Of a stretch of 64,000 bases of DNA, positions 51,810 through 61,848 are shown piece by piece. This DNA comes from Roseiarcus sp963822215 (lineage in GTDB: Bacteria > Pseudomonadota > Alphaproteobacteria > Rhizobiales > Beijerinckiaceae): contig CAWGGX010000009.1 in NCBI GenBank assembly GCA_963822215.1, positions 372,001 to 436,000 on the forward strand. The letters run 5' to 3'. Numbering within the stretch: the first letter of the stretch is position 1; every line of letters starts with the position of its first letter. The position numbers and the translations under genes are program-made. The notes beneath the pieces are model-generated. The model ran no database searches. It saw only the letters and a program-made list of their open reading frames with translations, and was not told the DNA's origin.

Positions 51810-52421
51810 ATGACTGAGCTCAAGAACGACCGCGGCGCGCCAATCGGCGCCGCCGCCCTGGCGCAACTCTTCACCGAGGCGCGCACCCACAACGCCTTCC
51901 TCGCCAAGCCCGTGCCCGACGCGCTGCTCGTCGAAGCGCTGGAACTCGCGAAGATGGGTCCGACCGCCGCCAATTCGCAGCCGCTGCGGGTGCTCTTTCT
52001 CCGTTCTCGGGAGGCCAAGGAGCGGCTGCGGCCGGCGCTTTCGGCCGGCAACCTCGCCAAGACGATGAATGCTCCGGTGGTCGCCATCGCCGGCTACGAC
52101 CTCGACTTCTACGAGCACCTGCCGTTTCTCTTCCCGCATGCCGACGCCAAGAGTTGGTTTGCCGGCAACCGGGCCTTCGCCGACCGGACCGCCTTCCAGA
52201 GCGGAACCTTGCAGGTCGCCTATCTGCTCCTCGCGTTGCGCGCGCTCGGGCTCGACGCCGGCCCGATGGCCGGCTTCGATAACGCCAAGGTCGACGCCGA
52301 GTTCTTCCCGGAGGGCAAGACCAAGTCCAACGTCCTCATCAACATCGGCTACGGCGACGACGCCCACCTCCACCCCCGCAACCCGCGCTTCGCTTTTGAC
52401 CACATGGCGAAGATTCTTTGA
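51810..52421 (+). CDS. RutE/HadB-like nitroreductase (malonic semialdehyde reductase type)
   Basis: A 203-residue FMN-dependent nitroreductase-fold enzyme. Blocks are ARTHNAFLAKPVPDALLVEA, LAKMGPTAANSQPLRVLFLR, AFQSGTLQVAYLLLALRALG, LDAGPMAGFDNAKVDAEFFP and SNVLINIGYGD. This matches malonic semialdehyde reductase RutE, but no other rut genes are near. In this context, with wrbA and doxX, a quinone or nitro-compound stress role is as likely. GGAGA lies 6 nt before the ATG. Confidence 0.88.
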   Translation: MTELKNDRGAPIGAAALAQLFTEARTHNAFLAKPVPDALLVEALELAKMGPTAANSQPLRVLFLRSREAKERLRPALSAGNLAKTMNAPVVAIAGYDLDFYEHLPFLFPHADAKSWFAGNRAFADRTAFQSGTLQVAYLLLALRALGLDAGPMAGFDNAKVDAEFFPEGKTKSNVLINIGYGDDAHLHPRNPRFAFDHMAKIL

Positions 52422-52449
52422 CCTCGAGCCATGACCCGGAGACGTTCCT

Positions 52450-53049
52450 ATGACCAAAGTGCTTGTTCTCTATTATTCGAGCTACGGCCACGTTGAGGCG
52501 CTGGCCCATGCGGAGGCGGAAGGCGCCCGGGCCGCAGGCGCGACCGTCGACATCAAGCGCGTCCCGGAGATCGTTCCGGAAGAGATCGCCAAGGCCGCTC
52601 ATTTCAAGCTCGACCAGGCCGCGCCGATCGCCAAGGTCGAGGATCTGGCGAACTACGACGCGATCATCGTCGGCGCGCCAACTCGCTTCGGCCGTATCCC
52701 TTCGGCGCTGGGCAACTTCTTTGAGCAGGCCGGCGGGCTGTGGGCGACCGGCGCGCTGCACGGCAAGGTCGGCGGCGCCTTCACCTCGAGCGCCAGCCAG
52801 CACGGCGGCAACGAGACGACGCTTTTCTCTATCCTCACAAACCTGCTGCATTTCGGCCTGGTGATCGTCGGCCTGCCCTATAGCCACGCAGGCCAGATGA
52901 CGCTGGAGGAGATCGTGGGCGGAGCGCCCTACGGGGCGACGACGATCGCCGGCGGCCAAGGTCAGCGTCACCCGAGCAAGCTCGAACTCGACGGCGCCCG
53001 CCATCAGGGCGAACTGATCGCCAAGACTGCGGCGAAGCTCGCAGGCTGA
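52450..53049 (+). CDS. wrbA: NAD(P)H:quinone oxidoreductase WrbA
   Basis: A 199-residue flavodoxin-like protein. The FMN phosphate loop is VLVLYYSSYGHVEALAHAEA, with YDAIIVGAPTRFGRIPSALG, FTSSASQHGGNETTLFSIL and HGGN blocks characteristic of WrbA. It reduces quinones by two electrons, avoiding semiquinone radicals. It lies 28 bp after the nitroreductase gene. Confidence 0.95.
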   Translation: MTKVLVLYYSSYGHVEALAHAEAEGARAAGATVDIKRVPEIVPEEIAKAAHFKLDQAAPIAKVEDLANYDAIIVGAPTRFGRIPSALGNFFEQAGGLWATGALHGKVGGAFTSSASQHGGNETTLFSILTNLLHFGLVIVGLPYSHAGQMTLEEIVGGAPYGATTIAGGQGQRHPSKLELDGARHQGELIAKTAAKLAG

Positions 53050-53145
53050 GATCCAGACCGGACGACCGGCGGGCGGCCGCCCGGCCGCCGCCAGGCGACC
53101 TCGCACGACCGCCGCGGAGCGGCGGCAGACGAAAGGATCATCGAA

Positions 53146-53571
53146 ATGAGCGCATCCTCAGCGCCGTTGGGCTTATCCACGGCCAAAGTCAGCATCCTCC
53201 CACAGAGCTGGGCGCCGGCCCTGCACTCGGTTTTCCGCATCGTCGCGGGACTGCTGTTCCTGGAGCACGGCACGGGCAAGCTCATCGGCTTTCCCGCCGG
53301 ACTGCCGTTCATCGACAAGATGCCGGCGGGGTTGCTCTATTTCACGGGAACGATCGAGCTCGTCGGCGGCGCCTTGATCGTGCTTGGCCTCTTCACTCGG
53401 CCGGTCACCTTCGTGCTCTCGGGCTTCATGGCGGTCGGCTATTTCATGGCCCATTTCCCGATGAGCTTCTTCCCGGCCATCAATTACGGCGAGCCGGCGG
53501 TGTTGTTCTGCTTCGCCTTCCTCTACCTGGCCGTAGCCGGGCCGGGACCGTGGTCGGTCGACCGGGGCTGA
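53146..53571 (+). CDS. DoxX-family membrane protein
   Basis: A 141-residue protein with four helices. Conserved DoxX blocks are RIVAGLLFLEHGTGKLIGFP, GTIELVGGALIVLGLFTRPV and FMAVGYFMAHFP. It is the last member of the LysR-linked operon. DoxX proteins often accompany oxidative-stress reductases in the membrane. Confidence 0.9.
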   Translation: MSASSAPLGLSTAKVSILPQSWAPALHSVFRIVAGLLFLEHGTGKLIGFPAGLPFIDKMPAGLLYFTGTIELVGGALIVLGLFTRPVTFVLSGFMAVGYFMAHFPMSFFPAINYGEPAVLFCFAFLYLAVAGPGPWSVDRG

Positions 53572-54128
53572 GGAGCGCGCCCCTCTCCCTCGGGGAGAGG
53601 GAGGCCGCGAAGCGGCCGGGTGAGGGGAAGATGGCGCAACCCTATTTGATCTTGCTCTAGGGGGCGTCCCCTTGGACGCCTGAATGGGATGGCCTGTTCC
53701 GTTCCGCCCGCTCGTCCCGGACGAAAAATTCAGGGCCCTTTGAGCGCCGGGCGGGCCGCGGCCGAACTCGGTCCGCGAGGAAATGCAACCTGGCCGAAGC
53801 GGATTTTCAGCCCCTTTTTTTCGCCCCTGTTCGATTCCCCGTTCCGGCTCAGAACAGGCCGAAAATTCCCTGCAAAGCGCGCTACGAATTCCCTGTTTCC
53901 GTGGGAGCCGAAGGCTGCAACCGGCGGATTGCAAGCCGACAGGTGTCTGAAATTGAGACGGTTTTCGGCTCGGGCGCAAATAGGGCGATAGAAAAATTCC
54001 CTGCTAGCAGGGAATTCGAAATCGGCCTTTCCCGATGGGCGCCGACATGGCGAGCCCCTTCAGCGGCGCCCTCGGACTCGTCAAGATCGAGGCGCGAGTG
54101 GCGTGGATGGGGTCGGTTCGATCATCCG
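53572..54128. repeat. Spacer rich in AATTCCCTG repeats and a 22-bp palindrome
   Basis: AATTCCCTG occurs at 53864, 53887 and 53995. The last copy is part of a perfect 22-bp palindrome AATTCCCTGCT/AGCAGGGAATT (53995-54016). GAGAGGGAGGCCGCGAAGCG at the start is a further common spacer type. No gene is supported. Confidence 0.6.
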
Positions 54129-55799
54129 TTACTGTTGCGATCCACGCAGCCCGTCGGGGTCGGACTCAGTCTTGAAACCGAACAATCGCGCCACCTGGGC
54201 GAGGAAGCCGGTCTTGCCTCCGTCCGCCCGGGGCGCCGGCGCGCCCTGCGCGCTCGGCTGAGGAGCAGCGGCCGGAGCCGGAGCGGCGTCGGGAATCGGC
54301 ATCGGCGGCAGCGGCGCGGTCAACTCGGCCGCGCGCGAGAGCAACGCGCCGCTGTCCATGGCGGGCGTTCTCGGGACTTCGACGAGGGCGAGCGCCGCGC
54401 CGGTCGGGGGCGTGATCAGGCCCCGGGTGATGACGCTCGGCAAGGATTTGCCGTCGCCGGTCGATGTCGCGGGCGCGGCGACGGTTGTTTCCGCGGCCGG
54501 GCGCACGGGCGGCCCGCCGGCCGGCGCGTCGATCGACGCCGTGATCTCCGGCGACCCGATCGGCTCCGGCCCAAGGGCGAGGTGGGCGGGGCGGGGCGGC
54601 GGCAGCGGGGCGGGCGCTGTCTGCGCGGACGCGGACAAGTCGGGAGGCCGGACGGGCGGCAGGGGGATGTCGGCCAGCAGCGCCAGCTGCTGCTCGAGGT
54701 TGGGCGGCCGCCGCGGCGGCAAGGGCGCGAGATCGAGGGCCGCGATCGGCCCGGAAAGCTTGACCGAAGCGTCGGTCTCGGCGTCGCTCGCCACCTCCGG
54801 CTGTTCGAGCGCCGCGACAACCTGCTCCTTGGCGACAGGCTCCGGCGCCGGGGCGGGAGCCGGAGTTGGCGCCTCAGGTTCGGCGTAGGCCGGACCCGTT
54901 GGCAACCTGCGCTTGGCTTTCGCCACCGCCGCCGGCCCGGCTTCGGCGACCTCGACCGGGGCGGGCTCCGGCGCGGCCGCGGCGGCGTGCGCGCTGCGTG
55001 CGCCGCCGCTCGTGGCGACGACCGCCTCCTGCCCACCGGCCTCCTCGGCGTCGTCGGCGCCGCCGCCGTGCGCGCCGAACAGCCACGCGAACAGCCCGCC
55101 GCCGCTCGCCGTCTGGACCTCGCCGCCGCGCTGCTCGATCTCGGCTTTTGCCTGATCGTAACCCGGCATCGGCTGCCCGTCGGACGGGATGAACACCGTC
55201 TTGCCGTCCGGGAACAGCCGTGTCAGGGCGTCGCGGCTCATCCGTGGCCAGTATCGGATCGAGCCGCTGTCGATGTGCACCCAGGGCGTTATGCCGGTCG
55301 GGTAAAAGCCGACGCCACCCTCCTCCATCTGCATCGCGATGTCACGGATACGGGCGGTGTTGACGTCGAGGAAATGCGCGTCGATCGCGCGGCCTTCCAT
55401 GTGCTGGGAATGCTCGGCGACCTGACGCGAGCGCCTGCGGAGCATCGCATTGGTCTGGGGCGAGCGGTATGCGGAGAGCACGTCGATCGGCTCGTGCGAA
55501 CCCGATTCGCGATAGACCTCCCAGACGATGTCGAACAGCTTCGGATCCATCTTGGTCGGCTCGTTGAGCCGCCAGTCGCGCATGAACCAGTTGAGCTTGT
55601 CGAGAACCGCCTGGTCGTACTGCCCGTTCACCATGTAAGTGAAGGAGCCTTCCTCGTTGGTGTGCTGGTTCGAGAAGGTGACGGTGCGGGTGTCGCCGTT
55701 GGCGACAGCCAACTCGGTCGAATTCGGGGCGACTGTGGCCCCGAGGACCACCGTCGCGAGGGCGGCGCTCGACGTCGCCCCGCGCCAGCCTCCATTCAT
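54129..55799 (-). CDS. DUF882 / peptidase M15-like envelope protein with long disordered tail
   Basis: A protein of about 556 residues. A short N-terminal hydrophobic segment (SSAALATVVLGATVA) precedes the DUF882 domain (M15-like, YcbK type). The zinc-site block QVAEHSQHMEGRAIDAHFLD and PWVHIDSGSIRYWP carry the metal ligands. From about residue 230 the chain is Ala/Pro-rich with repeated PPxRPP motifs and appears disordered. It probably acts on or binds peptidoglycan. It lies downstream of an L,D-transpeptidase on the same strand. The start at ATG 55799 is a judgement; the frame is open further upstream. Confidence 0.85.
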   Translation of the reverse strand: MNGGWRGATSSAALATVVLGATVAPNSTELAVANGDTRTVTFSNQHTNEEGSFTYMVNGQYDQAVLDKLNWFMRDWRLNEPTKMDPKLFDIVWEVYRESGSHEPIDVLSAYRSPQTNAMLRRRSRQVAEHSQHMEGRAIDAHFLDVNTARIRDIAMQMEEGGVGFYPTGITPWVHIDSGSIRYWPRMSRDALTRLFPDGKTVFIPSDGQPMPGYDQAKAEIEQRGGEVQTASGGGLFAWLFGAHGGGADDAEEAGGQEAVVATSGGARSAHAAAAAPEPAPVEVAEAGPAAVAKAKRRLPTGPAYAEPEAPTPAPAPAPEPVAKEQVVAALEQPEVASDAETDASVKLSGPIAALDLAPLPPRRPPNLEQQLALLADIPLPPVRPPDLSASAQTAPAPLPPPRPAHLALGPEPIGSPEITASIDAPAGGPPVRPAAETTVAAPATSTGDGKSLPSVITRGLITPPTGAALALVEVPRTPAMDSGALLSRAAELTAPLPPMPIPDAAPAPAAAPQPSAQGAPAPRADGGKTGFLAQVARLFGFKTESDPDGLRGSQQ

Positions 55800-56045
55800 T
55801 ACGCCATACCCCAACAGATCATCCTTCCGATATGCGGCGCGCCGATCGGCGCCGCCGTGATTTCGGACCCCATGCGTCCTCCCGTCGGCATGTCCTCCGG
55901 CCGGGGATCCCGCCCGACCGGCCGCTCTGTCCGGAGCGCGTCTCACGCGCGCAAAACCGAGACACATTCCGGCCCTCTGTGGCCAAATCGGCACAACGCC
56001 GGATAAATCGACCGATTCGGCGTATAGACCGATCCTCCGCCTGTT

Positions 56046-57761
56046 TCAATCTTGACTTTCCGAAGACAAAATGCGGGCGATTCGTTGCGCGAGGCCGTAC
56101 ACGTCCGGCCGCTCCTCGAGCGAGCCGTCGGCGTCGACGAAGGCTGTGAAATATTCAATGTGGATCGGCAGCGGCTGCGGCAGGAAGACCGTACGCTCCC
56201 GGCCGCCGATCGCCGCCTCGACACGAGCTTCGGGCCATCCCAGAACGAGTTCGGCCAGACGCTCGGGGTCCTCGACCCGCACGCATCCATGGCTGAGCGC
56301 CCGCATGTCCTCGGCGAAGAGTTCGCGGAACGGCGTGTCGTGCAGGTACACGGCGTGATCATTCGGGAACATGAAGGCAAGACGCCCAAGCGCGTTGTCC
56401 TCTCCGGGAGGCTGGCGCACGACGATTCGGCCGCCGATCGTTCTCACTTCGTAACCGAGCCGGGAGAAGTGGTCGAGGCGCGGCAGGATCTCCTTCTTGA
56501 CGATCGAATTGGGGACCTGCCACGATGGATTGATCAGCACGTAGCGCATCCGGTCGGAAAACACCGGCGTCGGCGTGTCCGGCTTGCCCACCACGACGCG
56601 GGAGCTCATCAGGACCGAATCGCCGTCGATGACCGAGACGGAGAAGTCGGGAATATTGACCTCGATTCGCCGTTCGCCCATGTCGCGCGGCTCCCAGCGC
56701 CACATCTCCATATTGGCGAGAATGGCGGCGCGTTCGCGTGCGGCCGGGTCTCGCCGGCCCGCGGCCGAGGCGAGATAGGCCCGGCCCTTCGCGCGGCCGG
56801 GCCTGGCGGCTGCGCCGAACAGTGGGTCGTCTCGGGAGGCGGCAGTGTCCGAGATGGAGGCGCCGCGGTCGAGCGCGGCGGCGTCCGCCCGGGCGCCGTC
56901 GATCGCCGCCGCGTCCAGACGCATGAGCGCCTCGCGCAGCGCGCGATATCCCTTTTGCGGCGGATTGAAGTCGGCGAGCCGCGCGCCTGGATCGGGCGCG
57001 GCGGCGGTCTCGGCCAGGGCCTCGCCGGGATCGGCGACCTCCGGCGCGGTGGAAAAGATCGGCGACACGCGCCATGGCGAAAGGCGAGATCCGCTCGCCT
57101 GCTGGGCATAGGCGACGACGTCCGCGGCGACGGCGACCTCTGCGGCGGCCATCGCTTCGGGGTCGAGCGGCGCGATGAGCTTCCGCGGCAGCGGGAGAGC
57201 GCCGGGACGCAGCCCGTCGTCCGGCGCGCGCGCGATCTGCGCCGTCGCCGCGCGGCCGGCGGTCGTGAGCCCCTCGGCGTCGACCCATACGGGGCGGAAG
57301 CCGCGGTCGGCGTAATACGCCCCGATCGCGGCCTTGGCGGCGCGCCAGTCGCCGAACCCGAGCGGGTTGACGCGGTCGTCGCGCAGGATGAAGCGTTCGA
57401 GCCTGAGGGCGAGCGCCGTCGGGACGGGATCGGGCGGGGCGCTCGCGGCGGCTTTGACGACGGCCGACGGCGGCGCCCAGTCAGGGCGCGCGGGCGGCGC
57501 GGCGTCAATGACCGCGGCGCGCCGCCGGTCGAGGCGGTCAAAGGCGCCGAGATCCGCCGCAGGCTCAGCCGGTCGAGGCGCCTCGGGCGTCTCGATCAGC
57601 GGGCTCGAGGAGACCGCGCCAAAGCGCGCCGGCGGATCGGGCGACAGGGCGCCGCGGAAGTTGTCCGCAAAGGCGGTCGCGACGGTTGCGGCCGCAATTG
57701 CCGCGAGCGCGCCGCCAAGACGCGCCGGCGCGCGAGCCCGTCTCCGATTGCCGAGCTTCAT
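56046..57761 (-). CDS. L,D-transpeptidase (YcbB/YkuD type)
   Basis: A 571-residue exported protein. An N-terminal signal-anchor (GALAAIAAATVATAFA) leads into a Pro-rich linker and a peptidoglycan-binding-like middle (YYADRGFRPVWVDAEGLTTA). The C-terminal YkuD domain has YVLINPSWQVPNSIVKKEIL and the catalytic SHGCVRVEDPERLAE (His491, Cys493). It makes 3-3 crosslinks in peptidoglycan. GAGGAAGG lies just before the ATG. DUF882 follows downstream on the same strand. Confidence 0.92.
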   Translation of the reverse strand: MKLGNRRRARAPARLGGALAAIAAATVATAFADNFRGALSPDPPARFGAVSSSPLIETPEAPRPAEPAADLGAFDRLDRRRAAVIDAAPPARPDWAPPSAVVKAAASAPPDPVPTALALRLERFILRDDRVNPLGFGDWRAAKAAIGAYYADRGFRPVWVDAEGLTTAGRAATAQIARAPDDGLRPGALPLPRKLIAPLDPEAMAAAEVAVAADVVAYAQQASGSRLSPWRVSPIFSTAPEVADPGEALAETAAAPDPGARLADFNPPQKGYRALREALMRLDAAAIDGARADAAALDRGASISDTAASRDDPLFGAAARPGRAKGRAYLASAAGRRDPAARERAAILANMEMWRWEPRDMGERRIEVNIPDFSVSVIDGDSVLMSSRVVVGKPDTPTPVFSDRMRYVLINPSWQVPNSIVKKEILPRLDHFSRLGYEVRTIGGRIVVRQPPGEDNALGRLAFMFPNDHAVYLHDTPFRELFAEDMRALSHGCVRVEDPERLAELVLGWPEARVEAAIGGRERTVFLPQPLPIHIEYFTAFVDADGSLEERPDVYGLAQRIARILSSESQD

Positions 57762-57858
57762 GCCCCTTCCTCGCCGCGATCGAACGCTGTCGCGTACGCG
57801 ATTTTGCGAGGCATGGACAGTCCGGCGCCCGAGATCCGGCGCCGACGGCCGGCGATCG

Positions 57859-59343
57859 TCACGCCGCGTCGCCGATCAGGTCGTCGCCGAGACCGCAGTC
57901 CTTCATCTTGCGGTACAGCGTCGAGCGCCCGATGCCGAGCTTGCGGGCGACCTGCGACATCTGCCCGCGATAATGGCCGAGCGCGAAGCGGATCGACTCG
58001 GCCTCGATCTCCTCCAGCGTGCGCACGTCGCCGCGATCGTTGAGAAGCCGCAGCGTATGCGGATCGGGGGCGACGACGATGGTCGCCGGCCGCGTGGCCT
58101 GCGCCTCAAGGTCCGCCGCCATTGGCGGCGGAGCGGGGGGAATGCGCACGTCGAAGCCTTCGACCTGCGCCGCGATCTGCGGGAACTCGGCGATCGTCAG
58201 CTCGTCTCCGTCGGCCAGCACCACGGCGCGGAACACGGCGTTCTCGAGCTGGCGCACGTTGCCGGGCCAGCCGTAGGCCGAGAGGAGCGCCAGCGCCTCG
58301 GCCGAGATGCCGCGGACGCGCTTGCCCTCCTCGGCGCAGAAGCGGGCGAGGAAGCGGCGCGCGAGGTCCGGCACGTCGCAGGCGCGGGCGCGCAGCGGCG
58401 GGATCGCGATCGGGAAGACGTTGAGGCGATAGAATAGGTCCTCGCGAAACTGTCCGGACTTCACCAGCTCGATGAGATTCTGGTTGGTCGCCGAGATGAT
58501 GCGCACGTCGACCTTGACCGAGCGGCGCGCGCCGACCGGGTCGATCTCACCATCCTGCAGCGCGCGCAGGAGCTTGACCTGGGCCTCGAGCGACAGTTCG
58601 CCGATCTCGTCGAGAAAGAGGGTGCCGGTGTTGGCCTCGGCGAATTTGCCGATATGCTTCTCGGTCGCGCCGGTGAACGAGCCCTTCTCGTGGCCGAACA
58701 GGATCAACTCCACCAGCGTCTCGGGAAGCGCGCCGCAGTTGACGGTGACGAACGGCTTGCCGCGCCGCTCCGAGCTGCCTTGGATCGCGCGCGCCAGCAG
58801 CTCCTTGCCGACGCCGGATTCGCCTTCGATCAGCACGGGAATGTTCGACTTGGCGGAGCGCTCCGCCAGCCGCACGGTGCGGGCCATCGAATCCGCCCGG
58901 CTGACGATGTCGCGAAAGGCGAGCACGCCGGCGTTGCGCCGGTTGGCGCGACGAAGCTCGTCTTCCAGCGCGTCGACCCGGAGCGCGTTCTTGATCGAAA
59001 ACTGCAGCCGCTCGGCCCCGACCGGCTTCACGACGAAGTCGATCGCGCCCGCCCGCATGGCCGAGATCACGGCCTCGATCGAGCCGTGCGCCGTCTGCAC
59101 GATCGCCGGCACCGCGATGTCGCGCTGGCGCAGGCGTTCGAGCACGCCCATGCCGTCGAGATCGGGCATGACAAGGTCGAGAATGATGAGATTGACCGGC
59201 GGACGGTCGGGCGCCTGAACCCGCGCCAGGGCCGCCTCGCCCGAGTCCACCGCCTCCACGTCGTAGCCGAACCGCTTCGTCATCGCCTCCAAGAGGCGGC
59301 GCTGAATCGGATCGTCGTCGGCGACAAGGATGAGGGCGGCCAT
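57859..59343 (-). CDS. Sigma-54-dependent response regulator (NtrC family)
   Basis: A 494-residue protein. The receiver domain has phosphoacceptor Asp56 in LIILDLVMPDLDG. The AAA+ domain has Walker A GESGVGKE, the sigma-54 contact loop GSFTGA (consensus GAFTGA, here with Ser), FLDEIGELS (Walker B) and a GNVRQLEN sensor 2. The C-terminal Fis-like HTH is SQVARKLGIGRSTLYRKMKD. No histidine kinase is adjacent. The target genes are unknown; the envelope genes next to it are candidates. Confidence 0.93.
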   Translation of the reverse strand: MAALILVADDDPIQRRLLEAMTKRFGYDVEAVDSGEAALARVQAPDRPPVNLIILDLVMPDLDGMGVLERLRQRDIAVPAIVQTAHGSIEAVISAMRAGAIDFVVKPVGAERLQFSIKNALRVDALEDELRRANRRNAGVLAFRDIVSRADSMARTVRLAERSAKSNIPVLIEGESGVGKELLARAIQGSSERRGKPFVTVNCGALPETLVELILFGHEKGSFTGATEKHIGKFAEANTGTLFLDEIGELSLEAQVKLLRALQDGEIDPVGARRSVKVDVRIISATNQNLIELVKSGQFREDLFYRLNVFPIAIPPLRARACDVPDLARRFLARFCAEEGKRVRGISAEALALLSAYGWPGNVRQLENAVFRAVVLADGDELTIAEFPQIAAQVEGFDVRIPPAPPPMAADLEAQATRPATIVVAPDPHTLRLLNDRGDVRTLEEIEAESIRFALGHYRGQMSQVARKLGIGRSTLYRKMKDCGLGDDLIGDAA

Positions 59344-59515
59344 GGGAGTCCCAGAACGCGGCGCGCTTGTCGCGTCGTGCGTCGCTGAACCTCGGCCATC
59401 AGGGTAAACGCCATGTTAATGGCGTCCTCCTTTGGCGCTTCCTGTCCTCAAAAGGGCCGCTTTGTCCCAGAAAGGATCGAGCCAGGATGAAGGCTCCGTT
59501 GAACAGGTCTCGACA

Positions 59516-61351
59516 ATGAGAAGATATTCCGATTTTGTTTACTCCATTTCCGCTCCGGCTTCCGCTGCGGAGGGGCTCGGCGCATTGCCGCAGTGGCGGC
59601 TCGACGATCTTTACGAAGGCATGGACTCGCCGCGTTTTGCGGCCGATCTTGCGCGCGCCGGACGCGAAGCGAAGGCGTTCGCGGAGCGCTGGCGCGGCAG
59701 GCTCGCCGAGATCGCGGGCGGCGCGGGCGCGGGCGCGACGCTTGTCGAGGCGGTGACAGGCTACGAGGCGCTGCAGGACCTCACCGGTCGCGTCATGTCC
59801 TACGCTTCGCTCCTTTACGCTTCGGACACCAGCGACGTTCAGCGCGCAAAGTTCTATGGCGACGCGCAGGAGAAGGTGACGGCGCTCGCCGGCGACCTTC
59901 TGTTCTTCGAACTCGAACTCAACCGGCTCGACAATTCGGCGCTTGAAGCGGCGATGGCGACGCCGGCCCTCGGCCACTACCGTCCATGGCTCGAGGACAT
60001 CCGCAAGGAGAAGCCGCATCAGCTCGCCGACGAGATCGAGCAACTGTTCCTCGAGAAGTCGGTCTCCGGCGCTGCGGCATGGAACCGCCTGTTCGACGAA
60101 ACGATGTCGGCGCTTCGTTTCGATTTCGAGGGCGAGAGCCTGACGCTCGAGCCGCTGCTCGCCAAACTTCAGGACCCCGACGAAAAGACGCGCGAGGCCG
60201 CAGCCAACGCGCTCGCCGCCACCCTCGGCGCCAACCAGCGCGTCTTCACGCTGATCACCAACACGCTCGCCAAGGACAAAGAGATCTCCGACCGCTGGCG
60301 CAAGTTCGCCGACCCGGCCAATTCGCGCCATCTCGCCAACCGGGTCGAGCGCGCGGTGGTCGAGGCGTTGGTCGCCGCCGTCACCGAAGCCTATCCGCGC
60401 CTGTCACACCGCTATTACGCGCTGAAGGCGCGCTGGTTCGGCAAGCCGACACTGGCGCACTGGGACCGCAACGCGCCGCTGCCCGGCTTGACCCCGCGCG
60501 TCTATTCCTGGGAGAGCGCGCGCGACACGGTGCTTTCGGCTTACGCCGGCTTCTCGCCGCGCATGGCCGACATCGCCCGCCGCTTCTTCGACGAGGGCTG
60601 GATCGACGCGCCGGTCAGGCCCGGCAAGGCGCCCGGCGCCTTCGCCCATCCGACGACGCCGTCGGCGCACCCTTACGTGCTGGTCAACTTCCTCGGCAAG
60701 CCGCGCGACGTGACGACGCTCGCCCACGAGCTCGGCCACGGCGTCCATCAGGTGCTGGCTGCGCCCAACGGCGCGCTGATGGCGCCGACCCCGCTGACGC
60801 TGGCCGAGACCGCCTCGGTGTTCGGCGAGATGCTGACCTTCCGATCGATGCTCGCGGCCGTGGCCGATCCGGACGAGCGCAAGGCGATGCTGGCCGGCAA
60901 GGTCGAGGACATGCTCAACACGGTCGTGCGCCAGATCGCCTTCTACAAGTTCGAGCGCCTCGTCCATCTCGAACGCCGCAACGGCGAATTGACCGCCGAG
61001 CGGATCAACGCGTTCTGGATGCAGTTCCAGAGCGAGAGCCTCGGGCCGGCGATCGAGCTCACGGCGGGCTACGAAACCTTCTGGGGCTACATCGGCCACT
61101 TCATCCATTCGCCGTTCTATGTCTACGCCTACGCCTTCGGCGACTGCCTGGTGAACTCGCTCTACGGCGTGTACGAGAACGCGCGCGATGGCTTCGCCGA
61201 GCGCTATCTCGCGATGCTCGCAGCCGGCGGCTCGAAGTCATACGACGAGCTGCTTCAGCCCTTCGGCCTCGATGCCAGTGACCCGGCCTTCTGGAGCATC
61301 GGGCTTTCGGTGATCGAGCGGATGATCGGCGAACTCGAGGCGATGGGGTAG
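59516..61351 (+). CDS. pepF: M3-family oligoendopeptidase F
   Basis: A 611-residue zinc peptidase with helical N-terminal lobe (YEALQDLTGRVMSYASLLYA) and the active-site helix TTLAHELGHGVHQVLAAP (HExxH); the third ligand Glu is in LAETASVFGEML. It degrades short peptides in the cytoplasm. I choose ATG 59516 (MRRYSDFVYSI); upstream in-frame codons have no conservation. Confidence 0.93.
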   Translation: MRRYSDFVYSISAPASAAEGLGALPQWRLDDLYEGMDSPRFAADLARAGREAKAFAERWRGRLAEIAGGAGAGATLVEAVTGYEALQDLTGRVMSYASLLYASDTSDVQRAKFYGDAQEKVTALAGDLLFFELELNRLDNSALEAAMATPALGHYRPWLEDIRKEKPHQLADEIEQLFLEKSVSGAAAWNRLFDETMSALRFDFEGESLTLEPLLAKLQDPDEKTREAAANALAATLGANQRVFTLITNTLAKDKEISDRWRKFADPANSRHLANRVERAVVEALVAAVTEAYPRLSHRYYALKARWFGKPTLAHWDRNAPLPGLTPRVYSWESARDTVLSAYAGFSPRMADIARRFFDEGWIDAPVRPGKAPGAFAHPTTPSAHPYVLVNFLGKPRDVTTLAHELGHGVHQVLAAPNGALMAPTPLTLAETASVFGEMLTFRSMLAAVADPDERKAMLAGKVEDMLNTVVRQIAFYKFERLVHLERRNGELTAERINAFWMQFQSESLGPAIELTAGYETFWGYIGHFIHSPFYVYAYAFGDCLVNSLYGVYENARDGFAERYLAMLAAGGSKSYDELLQPFGLDASDPAFWSIGLSVIERMIGELEAMG

Positions 61352-61848
61352 GGCGTCGCCGATCGAGGCCGAAGCGCGCCGGGCGCGGATTCCACCTTTT
61401 CAAAGCCTTGCGGCGGATTTTTCGGGCGATGTCCGTCCCTATCGCTCTCCTCGCGTGGCGACGAATTTGGCGTCCCGTCGCTGGGACCGCGCCGGTCAAT
61501 TCGTGTTCGGTCGCGATGCGATTGCTTTTGTGTCGCTTGGGCGCGGCCCCGTTTGCGAGCCCATCGGGGGTACGCTCTGCGCGGCGAGCGGGAGCTCGCG
61601 GGCGCCGCCACTTCGTCCAATCGACCGAGAACGATCTTGAGCGAGTTCCAGAGGAGATAAATAAATCAACATGAATGCCGAATTGACTTTCGGATCCCGG
61701 CGGCCTAGGTGGAGATGGAGGTCAATGAAAGTGTTCCGGCAGCATCGTCCCGAATTGGGCTTCCGATTGTGCGCAGCCCTGGCGTCTAACGAGGAGTGGC
61801 GTGGGTGACGGCGCTGGCCCGGCAGTATTGGGCGGCAGGGAGGACGAG
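61352..61848. other. Spacer with dispersed short repeat and no gene
   Basis: Bases 61379-61433 are a copy of the repeat at 34246-34303 (CCACCTTTTCAAAGCCTTGC with GGCGGATTTTTCGGGCG). The remainder contains only chance frames, plus an AT-rich patch at 61655-61690 that may hold the promoter of the ROK regulator. Confidence 0.5.

Noticed and set aside
53901..58043. Long plus-strand frames (53901-56006 and 56052-58043) opposite the DUF882 and L,D-transpeptidase genes
   Set aside because: They mirror the minus-strand genes with catalytic motifs and are Arg/Gly-rich low-complexity shadows.
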